The translations under genes and the position numbers were made by a program. From Enterovibrio norvegicus DSM 15893 (GTDB taxonomy: Bacteria; Pseudomonadota; Gammaproteobacteria; Enterobacterales; Vibrionaceae), in the NCBI RefSeq assembly GCF_900115495.1, contig NZ_FOWR01000011.1, forward strand, positions 80,636-144,635: 64,000 nt of DNA, in the 5' to 3' direction. A model generated the notes under the pieces. The model saw nothing but the letters and a program-made list of their open reading frames with translations, ran no database searches and was not told the origin of the DNA. This document shows positions 41,823 to 50,537 of the stretch, piece by piece. The number at the start of each line of letters is the position of its first letter. The first letter of the stretch is position 1.

Positions 41823-41930
41823 TTACTTCCAGAAGATCACCACGAGAATGGCAAGCACGATGAGACAAACGAGAGGTGCATTGAATCTGCGTCGTTTTTT
41901 GGACTGACACTGCCCTTCACAACATCCCAT
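41823..41930 (-). CDS. Predicted small Cys-rich single-pass membrane protein
   Basis: A 35-codon ORF read leftwards between hemL and the AI-2E permease gene. The N-terminus MGCCEGQCQSKKRRR has three cysteines and a cluster of basic residues; residues 19-34 are purely hydrophobic (LVCLIVLAILVVIFW) and would form one membrane helix, and the protein ends in Lys. AAAGGG lies eight bases before the ATG, and a terminator working in this direction follows 25 bases after the stop. The basic-before-hydrophobic layout predicts a cytoplasmic N-terminus with the CC and C motifs inside. It is too short for routine gene calling. Function unknown. Confidence 0.65.
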   Translation of the reverse strand: MGCCEGQCQSKKRRRFNAPLVCLIVLAILVVIFWK

Positions 41931-42030
41931 CACATTTACCCTTTTTCCGTTGAAAGTCACAACGTATCATAGTCTTCACACTACACTGTTCACCAGACAA
42001 TCTGGAGAAGAACAAATAAGGAGCCTATCT

Positions 42031-43116
42031 GTGGCATCTTCTTACAAAGTTGAGCCTAAGCACTGGACGCTCATTGCCGCATTGGCTTTGGCAGCTTACG
42101 CTTGTTACGCCTTGATCGCTCCCTATGTGGGTTCAATCGTCCTTGCTTTCATCGTTTCGCTGCTGTTTTTCCCATTGCATGAAAAAATCGAAGGCAGATT
42201 AAGCAAACACCCGAACATCGCAGCATCGCTGTCATGTGTTCTATTGACCGTCATTGTCATCATCCCTTTGATTTTCGTTGCTGCCGCCATTTTGCAGCAA
42301 GGGATTCATTTCTTCACCAATGCATATACTTGGTTGACCCATGGTGGGGCAAAAGAAATTGTTTCCATGCCTATCGTGCAGTCATCCCTCAGCACTTTAG
42401 ACAAATGGCTTCCAGCAGACTCCATCAACTCACAAGAATTGATTTCACGTGTGGCATCCACGGTGTCTTCAATGAGCACGGAAATGATTGGCATAAGCTC
42501 ACGTGTTCTTGGTGATGTTACCGGCGTTTTCGTCAACTTCTTGTTGATGCTGTTTGTGCTGTTTTTCTTGCTACGCGATCACGACAAGATCATCCAAACC
42601 CTCCGTCATGTCAGCCCTTTATCACGAAGCCAAGAAGACACTTTGCTGGATGAAGTAGAAAAGGTGGCGAAATCCGCAGTGATGGGATCATTTCTTACCG
42701 CACTCGCTCAAGGTTTTGTCGGTGGTTTTGCCATGTGGATGGCAGGATTTGCAGGCTTGTTCTGGGGAACCATGATGGCGTTTGCTTCATTCATCCCTAT
42801 CGTCGGCACAGCACTGATTTGGATGCCTGCAGCCGCTTACCTCATGCTGATCGGTGAATGGCAGTGGGCAGCATTTCTTGCGGGTTGGGGGGTGTTAGTT
42901 GTCGGTTCCGTCGATAACCTATTGCGTCCTCTGTTAATGCAAGGAAACTCAGGGATGAACACCCTGTTGATTTTCTTTTCCTTGATCGGTGGCTTGCAGG
43001 TTTATGGGTTAATGGGCTTAGTTTACGGCCCCATCATTTTCTCTCTGACACTGGTGCTTTTCCGTATGTATGAATCTGAATTTCATCATTTCCTAGAGAA
43101 ACAAGACAACTCCTAA
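42031..43116 (+). CDS. AI-2E/PerM-family membrane transporter
   Basis: A 361-residue membrane protein of the AI-2E (PerM/YdiK/TqsA) family, whose members are proposed exporters or, in some cases, Na+/H+ antiporters. The GTG at 42031 has AAGGAG seven bases upstream; the longer frame lacks any site. Helices are seen at about 13-45, 66-93, 180-205, 230-290 and 310-345, with the family blocks PIVGTALIWMPAAAYL, LLRPLLMQGNSGMNTLLIFFSLIGG and GLMGLVYGPIIF. The substrate cannot be inferred, and the family name does not prove AI-2 transport. Confidence 0.88.
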   Translation: MASSYKVEPKHWTLIAALALAAYACYALIAPYVGSIVLAFIVSLLFFPLHEKIEGRLSKHPNIAASLSCVLLTVIVIIPLIFVAAAILQQGIHFFTNAYTWLTHGGAKEIVSMPIVQSSLSTLDKWLPADSINSQELISRVASTVSSMSTEMIGISSRVLGDVTGVFVNFLLMLFVLFFLLRDHDKIIQTLRHVSPLSRSQEDTLLDEVEKVAKSAVMGSFLTALAQGFVGGFAMWMAGFAGLFWGTMMAFASFIPIVGTALIWMPAAAYLMLIGEWQWAAFLAGWGVLVVGSVDNLLRPLLMQGNSGMNTLLIFFSLIGGLQVYGLMGLVYGPIIFSLTLVLFRMYESEFHHFLEKQDNS

Positions 43117-43244
43117 TCTGAATCGTCACCAAGTCATTGCACAAAACAATGCAACGATAACGGTATCTAGTGTGCGCGGAGAGTTTCCTCACGACTCGCT
43201 TTGTGGGAAAATCCGCGCTCATTTTTTTATACGTCGAGGCGTTC

Positions 43245-44270
43245 ATGTCTTACAGCACCCCAAGCCAAGTAGTGGCTCGTCAACTTGAGTACTTTGAAGG
43301 TAAGCATGTATTGCTCGCCGGTGAGCTGGAAGACACTTTCGCCACCGAACTATGTGAACACGCCGCCAGCGTCAGCATTTTTACCACCAACTTGGCATAC
43401 GCCAATCAAATGTCGCGTTACAGCCAGTTGGATGTTCAGTTTGGTGATACATACAAAAAAGCACCGAATGTCGACATGGTGTTGTTGTATTGGCCAAAAG
43501 CAAAAGCCGAAGCCGAATTCTTGCTTTCGATGCTGATGGCTGCGTTAGGTAAAGACACTGAAATCGTGGTGGTGGGTGAAAACCGCAGTGGTGTTCGCAG
43601 CATCGAAAAGATGTTCGCGCCTTACGGCAAAGTCACTAAGTTCGACACTGCCCGCCGATGCAGTTTCTACTGGGGACAATGCATCAACGAACCTACACCA
43701 TTTGTGCTTGATGCATGGTTTAAAAGCTACCCACTTTCTCTGGGGCAAGACACCATTACAATCCGCTCACTGCCCGGCGTTTTCAGTCATGGCGAATTAG
43801 ATGCAGGTAGCCAACTTCTGCTGGACACATTACCAGCGCTAAAAGGCACAGTGCTTGACTTTGGTTGTGGCGCTGGCGTTATCGGTACCGCCATTAAACT
43901 GCGCTATCCTGATACACACATCACCATGGTGGATATCAGCGCGCTAGCGGTTGCCTCGGCCAAAGAAACCTTACGTTTTAACAATCTTGACGGAGAGGTT
44001 TTCGCATCTGATGTTTATAGCGCCGTTACGTCAACATTCGACAGTATCATTAGCAATCCTCCATTCCACGCTGGCTTGAAAACACATTATGCGGCAACGG
44101 AAACCTTCCTAGAGAAAGCCACGTCATTTTTGTCGAAACAGGGGCAGTTAATGATTGTGGCAAACAGTTTCCTTCGCTATCCGCCTTTTATTGAAGCGGC
44201 ATTTGGCCATTGCGACACACCGGCTAAGAACAACAAGTTTGCGATTTATCACGCAATTAAAAACCGTTAA
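43245..44270 (+). CDS. rsmC: 16S rRNA (guanine-N2 1207) methyltransferase
   Basis: RsmC methylates G1207 of 16S rRNA. The 341-residue protein has two related Rossmann domains: a degenerate N-terminal one and an active C-terminal one with the SAM loop VLDFGCGAGVIG and the catalytic SNPPFHAG motif. The ATG at 43245 follows GAGG; a longer frame adds 25 residues. It lies just upstream of chiS, the order also known in vibrios. A small hairpin follows. Confidence 0.95.
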   Translation: MSYSTPSQVVARQLEYFEGKHVLLAGELEDTFATELCEHAASVSIFTTNLAYANQMSRYSQLDVQFGDTYKKAPNVDMVLLYWPKAKAEAEFLLSMLMAALGKDTEIVVVGENRSGVRSIEKMFAPYGKVTKFDTARRCSFYWGQCINEPTPFVLDAWFKSYPLSLGQDTITIRSLPGVFSHGELDAGSQLLLDTLPALKGTVLDFGCGAGVIGTAIKLRYPDTHITMVDISALAVASAKETLRFNNLDGEVFASDVYSAVTSTFDSIISNPPFHAGLKTHYAATETFLEKATSFLSKQGQLMIVANSFLRYPPFIEAAFGHCDTPAKNNKFAIYHAIKNR

Positions 44271-44276
44271 GCCGAC

Positions 44277-44298
44277 AAAGGGCTGTTCTCAGCCCTTC
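44277..44298 (+). terminator. Possible terminator after rsmC
   Basis: AAGGGCTG-TTCT-CAGCCCTT is a perfect 8-bp stem but is followed by CGTTAAAAACG rather than a T-tract, so it may end transcripts only partly. Confidence 0.45.
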
Positions 44299-44481
44299 GT
44301 TAAAAACGTTAAAACTGAGTGCTCGCACGCGCTTCATCGATAACTTACTTGCCAATAAAAATTAAGTCAGTATAAGGATTTTGATACGGTCAATCCTGTA
44401 AGGCTGCAGTACATAACTCGTCAAAAACGCCAAAATGGGTTAGTGGAGTTGCCTTTTGATTTCTTATTTTCAGGCAGAGAC

Positions 44482-47400
44482 ATGCAAAAAAAACAGAAGT
44501 TCAAGCGACTTCAACACAAGCTGATGTTAGCTTTTCTGGTGCTGAGTATTACGCCTCTCACCCTGCTGGCTATCTTTTTTCTTGAGTCACATAGCAGCGA
44601 CTTAGAAACGCAAAGCACAACGCACCTCGCATTCCTACGCGACAACAAACAAGAGCAAATCATTAGCTTCTTCGATGCTCGTCATTCAGAAGTGAAATCT
44701 TTTGCGCGCTCAGAACTTGCCACGGCCAGTGGTGGGCGGTTCTACGGGTTAGTCGCCGCCTTCCATCAGCTTGGGAAAACACAAGCGCTCGCACGCGAAG
44801 CGGCACGCTTGAGGTACACCGAAAACCCTGATAATCCGCAGCAAAGCACCGTTAAAGACACCAATTTTATTGGCAGCGAGCGCTACCGGTTGCTGCACAA
44901 ACGCTACCACTGGGCATTTACCGAGCACCTAAAGCGTTCAGATTTCACCGATATCTTACTTGTTGATATTGAAGGAAATGTCGTTTACTCGAACCTGAAA
45001 GACAACGTCTTTGGGGCAAACTTGCTGTCACCAGAATGGCAAAATACCGCGGAGGGGCAATCTTTCTCCAAGATAAAGCGACAAGTTAAAGCACCACTGA
45101 CTGATACTGACGATACCCCGATCATTTTCAGTGATTTTAAGCAATCACCAAACGGAGAAATGATCGCCTGGTTTGCTGCACCTATCACCCAGCAAGGTTA
45201 CCTGCATAGCTACGTGTTGTTTAAACTGCCAAACACAGCACTTGCCAACATGCTAAATAAAACGCCTGCCGAAACCAGCTACATTTCGACCCTTGTCGTG
45301 GGTCGCGACATGCTACCTCGCAACATACTAAGTGAAACGCCGCTTGCGACAGCGTCGAGCAGCGCCATTGATGCCGCGCTTTCGGGTACGCGTGATGTGG
45401 GCAGTTTTTTAAGCTCATCAGATGAAAAGGTACTTGGCGCATACTCTCCGGTCGGCGTGTTTGATGAAGAGTGGGCACTCATTCTTGAACTCCCAGAAGA
45501 AGAAGCCTTCTCTCGTATTTATCAGTTGGAGAAAATCTTCATCGTTGTGATGGTGGGTGCCATTTTCCTTGTTGTAGTAGCTTCGCACCTACTTTCAAAC
45601 TCAATTACCGCACCACTTCTTAGGCTTACATGGGCCGCAGAACAAGTCTCTGCAGGGGACTTAGATCAGAAAATCACGAGCACAGACAGAGAAGATGAGA
45701 TTGGCCGCCTCGCGGTGAGTTTTGCGCGTATGCAGCGCTCTGTTAGGGATAAGCTCGCGTTAATCCGAGAACAGAACAAAGAGCTAGAACAGAACATTCA
45801 GCTCATTCGCCACAAAAATGATGAGCTCCAGCAAGCAGACCGCATGAAGGATGACTTCCTCGCGACCACGTCACATGAGCTGAGAACACCTTTGCATGGC
45901 ATGGTTGGCATTGCTGAGTCCATGCTTGCAGGTGCTGAAGGGCCGCTACCTGAAAGGCAAAAGCATCAGCTACAGATGATCATTAACAGCGGTCAGCGCT
46001 TATCAAACCTGGTGGACGATTTACTCGACTACCACAAAATGCGTTATGGCGATTTAGAAATCAGTCCGCAAGCTGTTGATACTGCTAACGCAGTCCGCCT
46101 CGTGATCGAGTTATCAAGCCATTTATTAGGTGGAAAGCCGGTTCGGATTATCAATCAGGTACCGATCGATCTGCCGTTAGTAAAAGCAGACGAACAACGA
46201 CTTGAGCAAGTGCTATATAACCTGCTCGGCAATGCCATCAAATATACGGATGAAGGCAAGATCATCATCTCAGCGACAGTACTTGATAGCCAACTGCGTA
46301 TCCAAGTAGTCGACACAGGACAAGGCATTCCATCCGATCAGCTGGAATACATCTTTGAGCCACTCACACAGGCAAAATCAGGCACTTCTGTCTATCGACA
46401 GGGCGCAGGGCTTGGTTTATCCATCAGTCGACAGCTTATCGATATCATGGAAGGGCAACTGTATGTCAGCAGCCAACCTATGGTTGGCGCAACGTTCAGT
46501 TTCACCTTGCCGCTCGCAACAGAAGAAGACAAAGCCAAGACGCGCTTGGCGAACAATACACACTTTGCCGCGCCTAAAATGGATTCAGATTTACCTGAAT
46601 GTGCACAATTGCCAGATAACCCTGATGGTCCGCTCATTCTTGTCGTCGATGACGAGCCGGTTAATCTTCAGGTTCTCAACAACTTTCTACGCCTAGAAGG
46701 TTACCGCGTTAAAACCGTCGAAAATGGCCGACAGGCGATTGAATCCGTCACTCAAGAAGTGCCTGCACTGATGTTGCTTGATGTGATGATGCCTGAACTG
46801 AGTGGCTACGAAGTGTGTTACCACTTACGTGAAAGGCACAGCAGAACAGAACTCCCGATCATTATGCTTTCCGCACTCAGTCAGGTGCAGGATAAGGTGA
46901 AAGGCTTTGATGCGGGCGCGAACGATTACCTGACGAAGCCATTCAACAAAGATGAGTTAAGTGCACGTATCCGAGCATATGTTAATGCCTCTTTGACAGA
47001 ACAAGAACGTGAGCAGAACCGTTTACTGCAAAATGAAATTCACTTCCGCGAGCAAGTTGAAGCTGGGTTACGTGAGGTACAAAACCGCCTTCTTGGCCTG
47101 CTGGATTCAGCATCAGAAGCCATTTTGTGTGTACAAGACAACGGCAAAATCAGCTACGCCAATGATGCATGCAGCAAAGTATTCCACCTAAGTGCAGAAC
47201 AAATCGAGCGCCACCAGCTGAATGACTTCTTGGCAATGGCGTTGCCAGAACCAGAAATGATCCGAGGACATTTCAGTGGGCAGCTCCGCTTTAAGGTAGA
47301 TAACGACATTGTCACCATAGACAGTGATGTGCTGACCCTGCCTGAATCATCAGGTATGCAGATGATGTTGATTTTAAATACAGGATTAAAAGCCTCGTCG

Positions 47401-47859
47401 CAGCGCGTTCAGTTGCTCGAAAGCGCTGTTGAAGCACTCTCTGACTACGCGTTTGACGGTGACCAAGGCAAGCTTCAAGAATTACGCGAGTTAGGCGGAG
47501 AGTTCACCCGCATGGCCGACAAGTTCTCCAGCGACAAACCGGATAAGGCTGATGTACTGCGAGAAACGTTGGTGAAAGTCATGCTGGTCACATTGAATTA
47601 TTGGAGTCATTCAACCGGAAAAACCAAGTTTGATTTGGCAGAAGAAAGCGGCTTGTGGCGTGTTTACCTTGACAGAAGCACACTGCAAACACGTACCTTA
47701 GATAAGTATCTTCACGTTGAAACCGTGCCAAAATCCCCGCGTTGGCGCACTGTCATCAACACGATTGACTACGTCTTAGAACGCTGCGAGAGCGAAACAG
47801 CAGAGCGCGGCGAACTTGCAATGCTAAGAGATAAGCTGCAATCGCTTATCACACGTTAG
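44482..47859 (+). CDS. chiS: Chitin-responsive hybrid sensor kinase ChiS
   Basis: ChiS is the master regulator of chitin use in vibrios; in V. cholerae it is held by the periplasmic binding protein CBP and directly binds the chitin operon promoter as a membrane-embedded transcription factor. Layout: helix at about 13-31, periplasmic domain, helix at about 350-372, HAMP, phospho-acceptor H465 (SHELRTPLHG), ATPase domain (NLLGNAIKYT), receiver with D767 (LLDVMMP), a PAS-like stretch (about 855-980) and a C-terminal domain where V. cholerae ChiS binds DNA. H465 and 1,125 residues agree with V. cholerae H469 and 1,129. The start is chosen from AGGCAGAG before the ATG at 44482; a GTG at 44443 is possible. 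It lies one gap upstream of its target operon. Confidence 0.95.
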   Translation: MQKKQKFKRLQHKLMLAFLVLSITPLTLLAIFFLESHSSDLETQSTTHLAFLRDNKQEQIISFFDARHSEVKSFARSELATASGGRFYGLVAAFHQLGKTQALAREAARLRYTENPDNPQQSTVKDTNFIGSERYRLLHKRYHWAFTEHLKRSDFTDILLVDIEGNVVYSNLKDNVFGANLLSPEWQNTAEGQSFSKIKRQVKAPLTDTDDTPIIFSDFKQSPNGEMIAWFAAPITQQGYLHSYVLFKLPNTALANMLNKTPAETSYISTLVVGRDMLPRNILSETPLATASSSAIDAALSGTRDVGSFLSSSDEKVLGAYSPVGVFDEEWALILELPEEEAFSRIYQLEKIFIVVMVGAIFLVVVASHLLSNSITAPLLRLTWAAEQVSAGDLDQKITSTDREDEIGRLAVSFARMQRSVRDKLALIREQNKELEQNIQLIRHKNDELQQADRMKDDFLATTSHELRTPLHGMVGIAESMLAGAEGPLPERQKHQLQMIINSGQRLSNLVDDLLDYHKMRYGDLEISPQAVDTANAVRLVIELSSHLLGGKPVRIINQVPIDLPLVKADEQRLEQVLYNLLGNAIKYTDEGKIIISATVLDSQLRIQVVDTGQGIPSDQLEYIFEPLTQAKSGTSVYRQGAGLGLSISRQLIDIMEGQLYVSSQPMVGATFSFTLPLATEEDKAKTRLANNTHFAAPKMDSDLPECAQLPDNPDGPLILVVDDEPVNLQVLNNFLRLEGYRVKTVENGRQAIESVTQEVPALMLLDVMMPELSGYEVCYHLRERHSRTELPIIMLSALSQVQDKVKGFDAGANDYLTKPFNKDELSARIRAYVNASLTEQEREQNRLLQNEIHFREQVEAGLREVQNRLLGLLDSASEAILCVQDNGKISYANDACSKVFHLSAEQIERHQLNDFLAMALPEPEMIRGHFSGQLRFKVDNDIVTIDSDVLTLPESSGMQMMLILNTGLKASSQRVQLLESAVEALSDYAFDGDQGKLQELRELGGEFTRMADKFSSDKPDKADVLRETLVKVMLVTLNYWSHSTGKTKFDLAEESGLWRVYLDRSTLQTRTLDKYLHVETVPKSPRWRTVINTIDYVLERCESETAERGELAMLRDKLQSLITR

Positions 47860-47897
47860 GCGCGTTTTATCCTCCAGCGCTACCACGCATCAACGCC

Positions 47898-47926
47898 AAA
47901 TAAAGCCCCTTCAGGGGCTTTATTTT
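47898..47926 (+). terminator. Terminator after chiS
   Basis: A perfect 12-bp stem (AAATAAAGCCCC / GGGGCTTTATTT) with a TTCA loop and T-rich tail. Confidence 0.93.
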
Positions 47927-48721
47927 TATCTGTTCCCCCTAAGTCACATATGCCGATTTGATTCTTCTCAACTTGGACTAGAAACACCTGAGATGCCCAT
48001 ATTCACGCTGTAAGCCTCCCAGACCAGATTGATACTGACGCAAAATATAACCCTCAGACAATGCCCAAACATGCCCCTAAAACCCGCATACGACTCACTG
48101 TAACGCCAAGTTTAAGTCAGACCGACACCAATGAGATAAACAGGAGGAAGAACTTATTTTTCGCCGTAAAAGACCTGTTTGAATACGAAGGTATTAGTTG
48201 CGTATATCGTGATTTCACCGCTGTTAAATCGGCGATAAATCACACAACCCTGACTTCTGTGTGAGTTTAATTCCGTTTATGAGAAGAAACTCACAACAAA
48301 CCAGAGTGCGAAATTTTCAGCAAAAAATTAACGCGATGAACAAATGGAGATCCTGATCAACATAGCTTATTAAAATCCAACAATCTATTTAACAGCGGGA
48401 GATAAAAAGATAGTGACCACTAACTTTAAACATCAGAAGCTTATTAGGGAGTGTGAAAATTAACCTAAATTAACCGTCTGTGTTTTGCACTAAAAATATA
48501 GGTTTTAACGTTTTTGACAGGGTCTTACGTGGTTTTGACGTTTTTAACGGGAAACTCAATTGACCCAAAATCAGAACAGGAGTTTCCTTAAGTGGCACTG
48601 AGCCTGCACGGCCATTTGAATAACCAAGATCACTTGCCTGGTTGTTCATAGCGGGGTCGGGCCTGACCACAATGATTACGGTCAGAACCAAGTGGAACAA
48701 AGCAACTAGTAAGGAACAGCT
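47927..48721. promoter_or_regulatory. Control region of the chitin oligosaccharide operon
   Basis: About 800 bases without a supportable gene between chiS and the binding-protein gene. Elements seen: a NagC-like palindrome candidate at 48154-48173 (TTATTTTTCGCCGTAAAAGA); TCACACA (48240-48246) facing TGTGTGA (48258-48264), whose right half also pairs with AAACTCACA (48287-48295); a 20-base direct repeat at 48501-48520 and 48531-48550; and a leader with alternative hairpins at about 48630-48690. Binding of ChiS, SlmA, CRP or NagC is known or likely at such promoters, but I cannot assign each site. Confidence 0.6.
48501..48550 (+). repeat. Two direct repeats spaced 30 bp upstream of the chitin operon
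   Basis: GGTTTTAACGTTTTTGACAG at 48501 and GGTTTTGACGTTTTTAACGG at 48531 differ at three positions out of 20. The start-to-start spacing of 30 bases is close to three helical turns, so two protein copies would sit on the same face of the DNA. The second copy ends about 170 bases before the start codon. Confidence 0.7.
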
Positions 48722-50401
48722 ATGCTTGCCAATCTTAAGAAAACAAAACTAGCAGTAGCCGTCGTTGCGGCCGCAGCGTCTGCACTGGCAGCACCAACTG
48801 TTTTAGCAGCTGAAAAAAGCCAGCTAACAGTGGTACCTCAGTTCTACCCTACATTAGTTCAAAACTTTAACCCTTTCCTAGAGTCTGCACTAAACACAAC
48901 GACTGAGTTTGTTTACGAGCCGCTGGTAATCTTTAACCAGATGCAAGGTAACAGCCCAGTAATGCGTTTGGCTCAAGACTACTACATGTCTGACGACCTA
49001 ATGGAAGTGACTTTTGTCATCCGTGACGGCGCTAAATGGTCTGACGGTAAAGCTTTCACTGCGAAAGACGTGGCTTACACTGTTGAGCTACTTAAAGCGA
49101 AGCCAGAGCTTGACCGTACTGGTCTAAACAAATGGGTTAAAGAAGTTAAGGTTGATGGCAACAAAGCTATCTTCTCTCTAACTCAAGCTTCTTCTAACGC
49201 ACCATTCGAAATTGTTAAGGCGCCTATCGTTCCTGAGCACGTTTGGAGCAAAGTGAAGAACCCTGAGTCTTTCGCTAACGAAAACCCAGTAGGTTCTGGT
49301 GCGTTCACTGAGATCGACACCTTCACCTCTTCTTTGTACGTTCAGTGTCGTAACCCTAACTACTGGGACAACGACAACCTGGAAGTTGACTGTCTACGCG
49401 TTCCACAGATCGCAGGTAACGACCAACTGCTAGCTAAAGTTATCAACTCTGAGCTTGATTGGACTTCTTCATTCATCCCAGATATCGATAGCACTTATGC
49501 TGCAGCGAATCCAAACCACAAATACTGGTACCCAGCTGCGGGCACCCAGTCTTTCCTACTGAACTACAAGTCGCCTAAAGAAGGTAACAACGAAGCAATC
49601 AACGATGTTGATTTCCGTCGTGCATTCTCTATGGCTCTTGACCGTCAAACCATCATCGACATCGCTTTCTACGGCAATGGTAAACCAAACGACTATGCGT
49701 CTGGTCTAGGTGATGCATTCGAGTCATGGGCTGATAAAGGCACTTACAACAAGTACAAAGGTTTCAATACCTTCGATGCTGCTGGCGCGAAAGCATTGCT
49801 TAAGAAAGCTGGCTACAAAGACATCAATGGTGACGGTTTCGTAGAAACCCCATCAGGTAAAGAACTGAAGCTTGAAATTCAATCGCCTAACGGCTGGACT
49901 GACTTCAACAACACAGTTCAACTGTCTGTTGAGCAATTGAATGATGTTGGTATCAACGCAGTAGCGCGTACTCCAGACTTCCCTGTGTATAACTCAGCGA
50001 TGGCTAACGCGACTTATGACGTTGCTTACACCAACTTCTTCCACGGTCCAGATCCACACGTTTACTGGAATGACGGCTTCAACTCAGCGTTCCAAGACGG
50101 TGAAGGTCTACCACGCTTCGCGATGCACCATTACAAAAATGCAGAATTGGATAAGCTACTAAACAGCTTCTACAAAACTTCAGACCGTGATGAGCAGTTG
50201 AAAATTGCTCACGGTATTCAGCAAATCATCGCTGAAAACCAAATCACTGTTCCTGTAATGTCTGGTGCGTTCAACTTCCAGTACAACACTACCCGCTTCG
50301 ACGGTTGGTGGAACGAGAACAACGCTAAAGGCCGTCCAATGATTTGGGCTGGTGTTCAAGAGCGTGTTCTTCAAGTTCTGGACCTGAAACCTAAGTCATA
50401 A
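48722..50401 (+). CDS. cbp: Periplasmic chitin-oligosaccharide binding protein CBP
   Basis: Binds (GlcNAc)n in the periplasm, delivers it to the ABC permease below, and in V. cholerae also keeps ChiS inactive when empty. The 559-residue protein has a signal peptide (MLANLKKTKLAVAVVAAAAS, cleavage near AAPTVLAA) and the family-5 solute-binding pattern: FVYEPLVIFNQM, MEVTFVIRDGAKWSDGKAFTAKDV and DVDFRRAFSMALDRQTI. AAGGAA precedes the ATG. Codons are those of a highly expressed gene. A GC-rich hairpin follows its stop. First gene of the transport and degradation operon. Confidence 0.95.
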   Translation: MLANLKKTKLAVAVVAAAASALAAPTVLAAEKSQLTVVPQFYPTLVQNFNPFLESALNTTTEFVYEPLVIFNQMQGNSPVMRLAQDYYMSDDLMEVTFVIRDGAKWSDGKAFTAKDVAYTVELLKAKPELDRTGLNKWVKEVKVDGNKAIFSLTQASSNAPFEIVKAPIVPEHVWSKVKNPESFANENPVGSGAFTEIDTFTSSLYVQCRNPNYWDNDNLEVDCLRVPQIAGNDQLLAKVINSELDWTSSFIPDIDSTYAAANPNHKYWYPAAGTQSFLLNYKSPKEGNNEAINDVDFRRAFSMALDRQTIIDIAFYGNGKPNDYASGLGDAFESWADKGTYNKYKGFNTFDAAGAKALLKKAGYKDINGDGFVETPSGKELKLEIQSPNGWTDFNNTVQLSVEQLNDVGINAVARTPDFPVYNSAMANATYDVAYTNFFHGPDPHVYWNDGFNSAFQDGEGLPRFAMHHYKNAELDKLLNSFYKTSDRDEQLKIAHGIQQIIAENQITVPVMSGAFNFQYNTTRFDGWWNENNAKGRPMIWAGVQERVLQVLDLKPKS

Positions 50402-50415
50402 GTTCTACGTAGTTT

Positions 50416-50438
50416 GCGGTGCGCGCCCTGCGCACCGC
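50416..50438 (+). other. Intercistronic GC-rich hairpin after cbp
   Basis: A perfect 9-bp stem, GCGGTGCGC and GCGCACCGC around GCCCT, is followed by CTTTCCCCCC rather than a T-tract. Such hairpins often protect the upstream mRNA or partly stop transcription, giving more binding protein than permease. Confidence 0.7.
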
Positions 50439-50537
50439 CTTTCCCCCCTCCTTTTATATTTATGGCAGATTCTGTCAGGGGAAGGGTTTGTCCTAAATTC
50501 GGTAGCAGGACGCTACTGGTTTGGAAAGGTGTGAGTG

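Noticed and set aside
48061..48264. 67-codon ORF in the chitin operon control region
   Set aside because: No ribosome site, no recognisable motif, and its 3' end runs into the inverted repeats; treated as chance.
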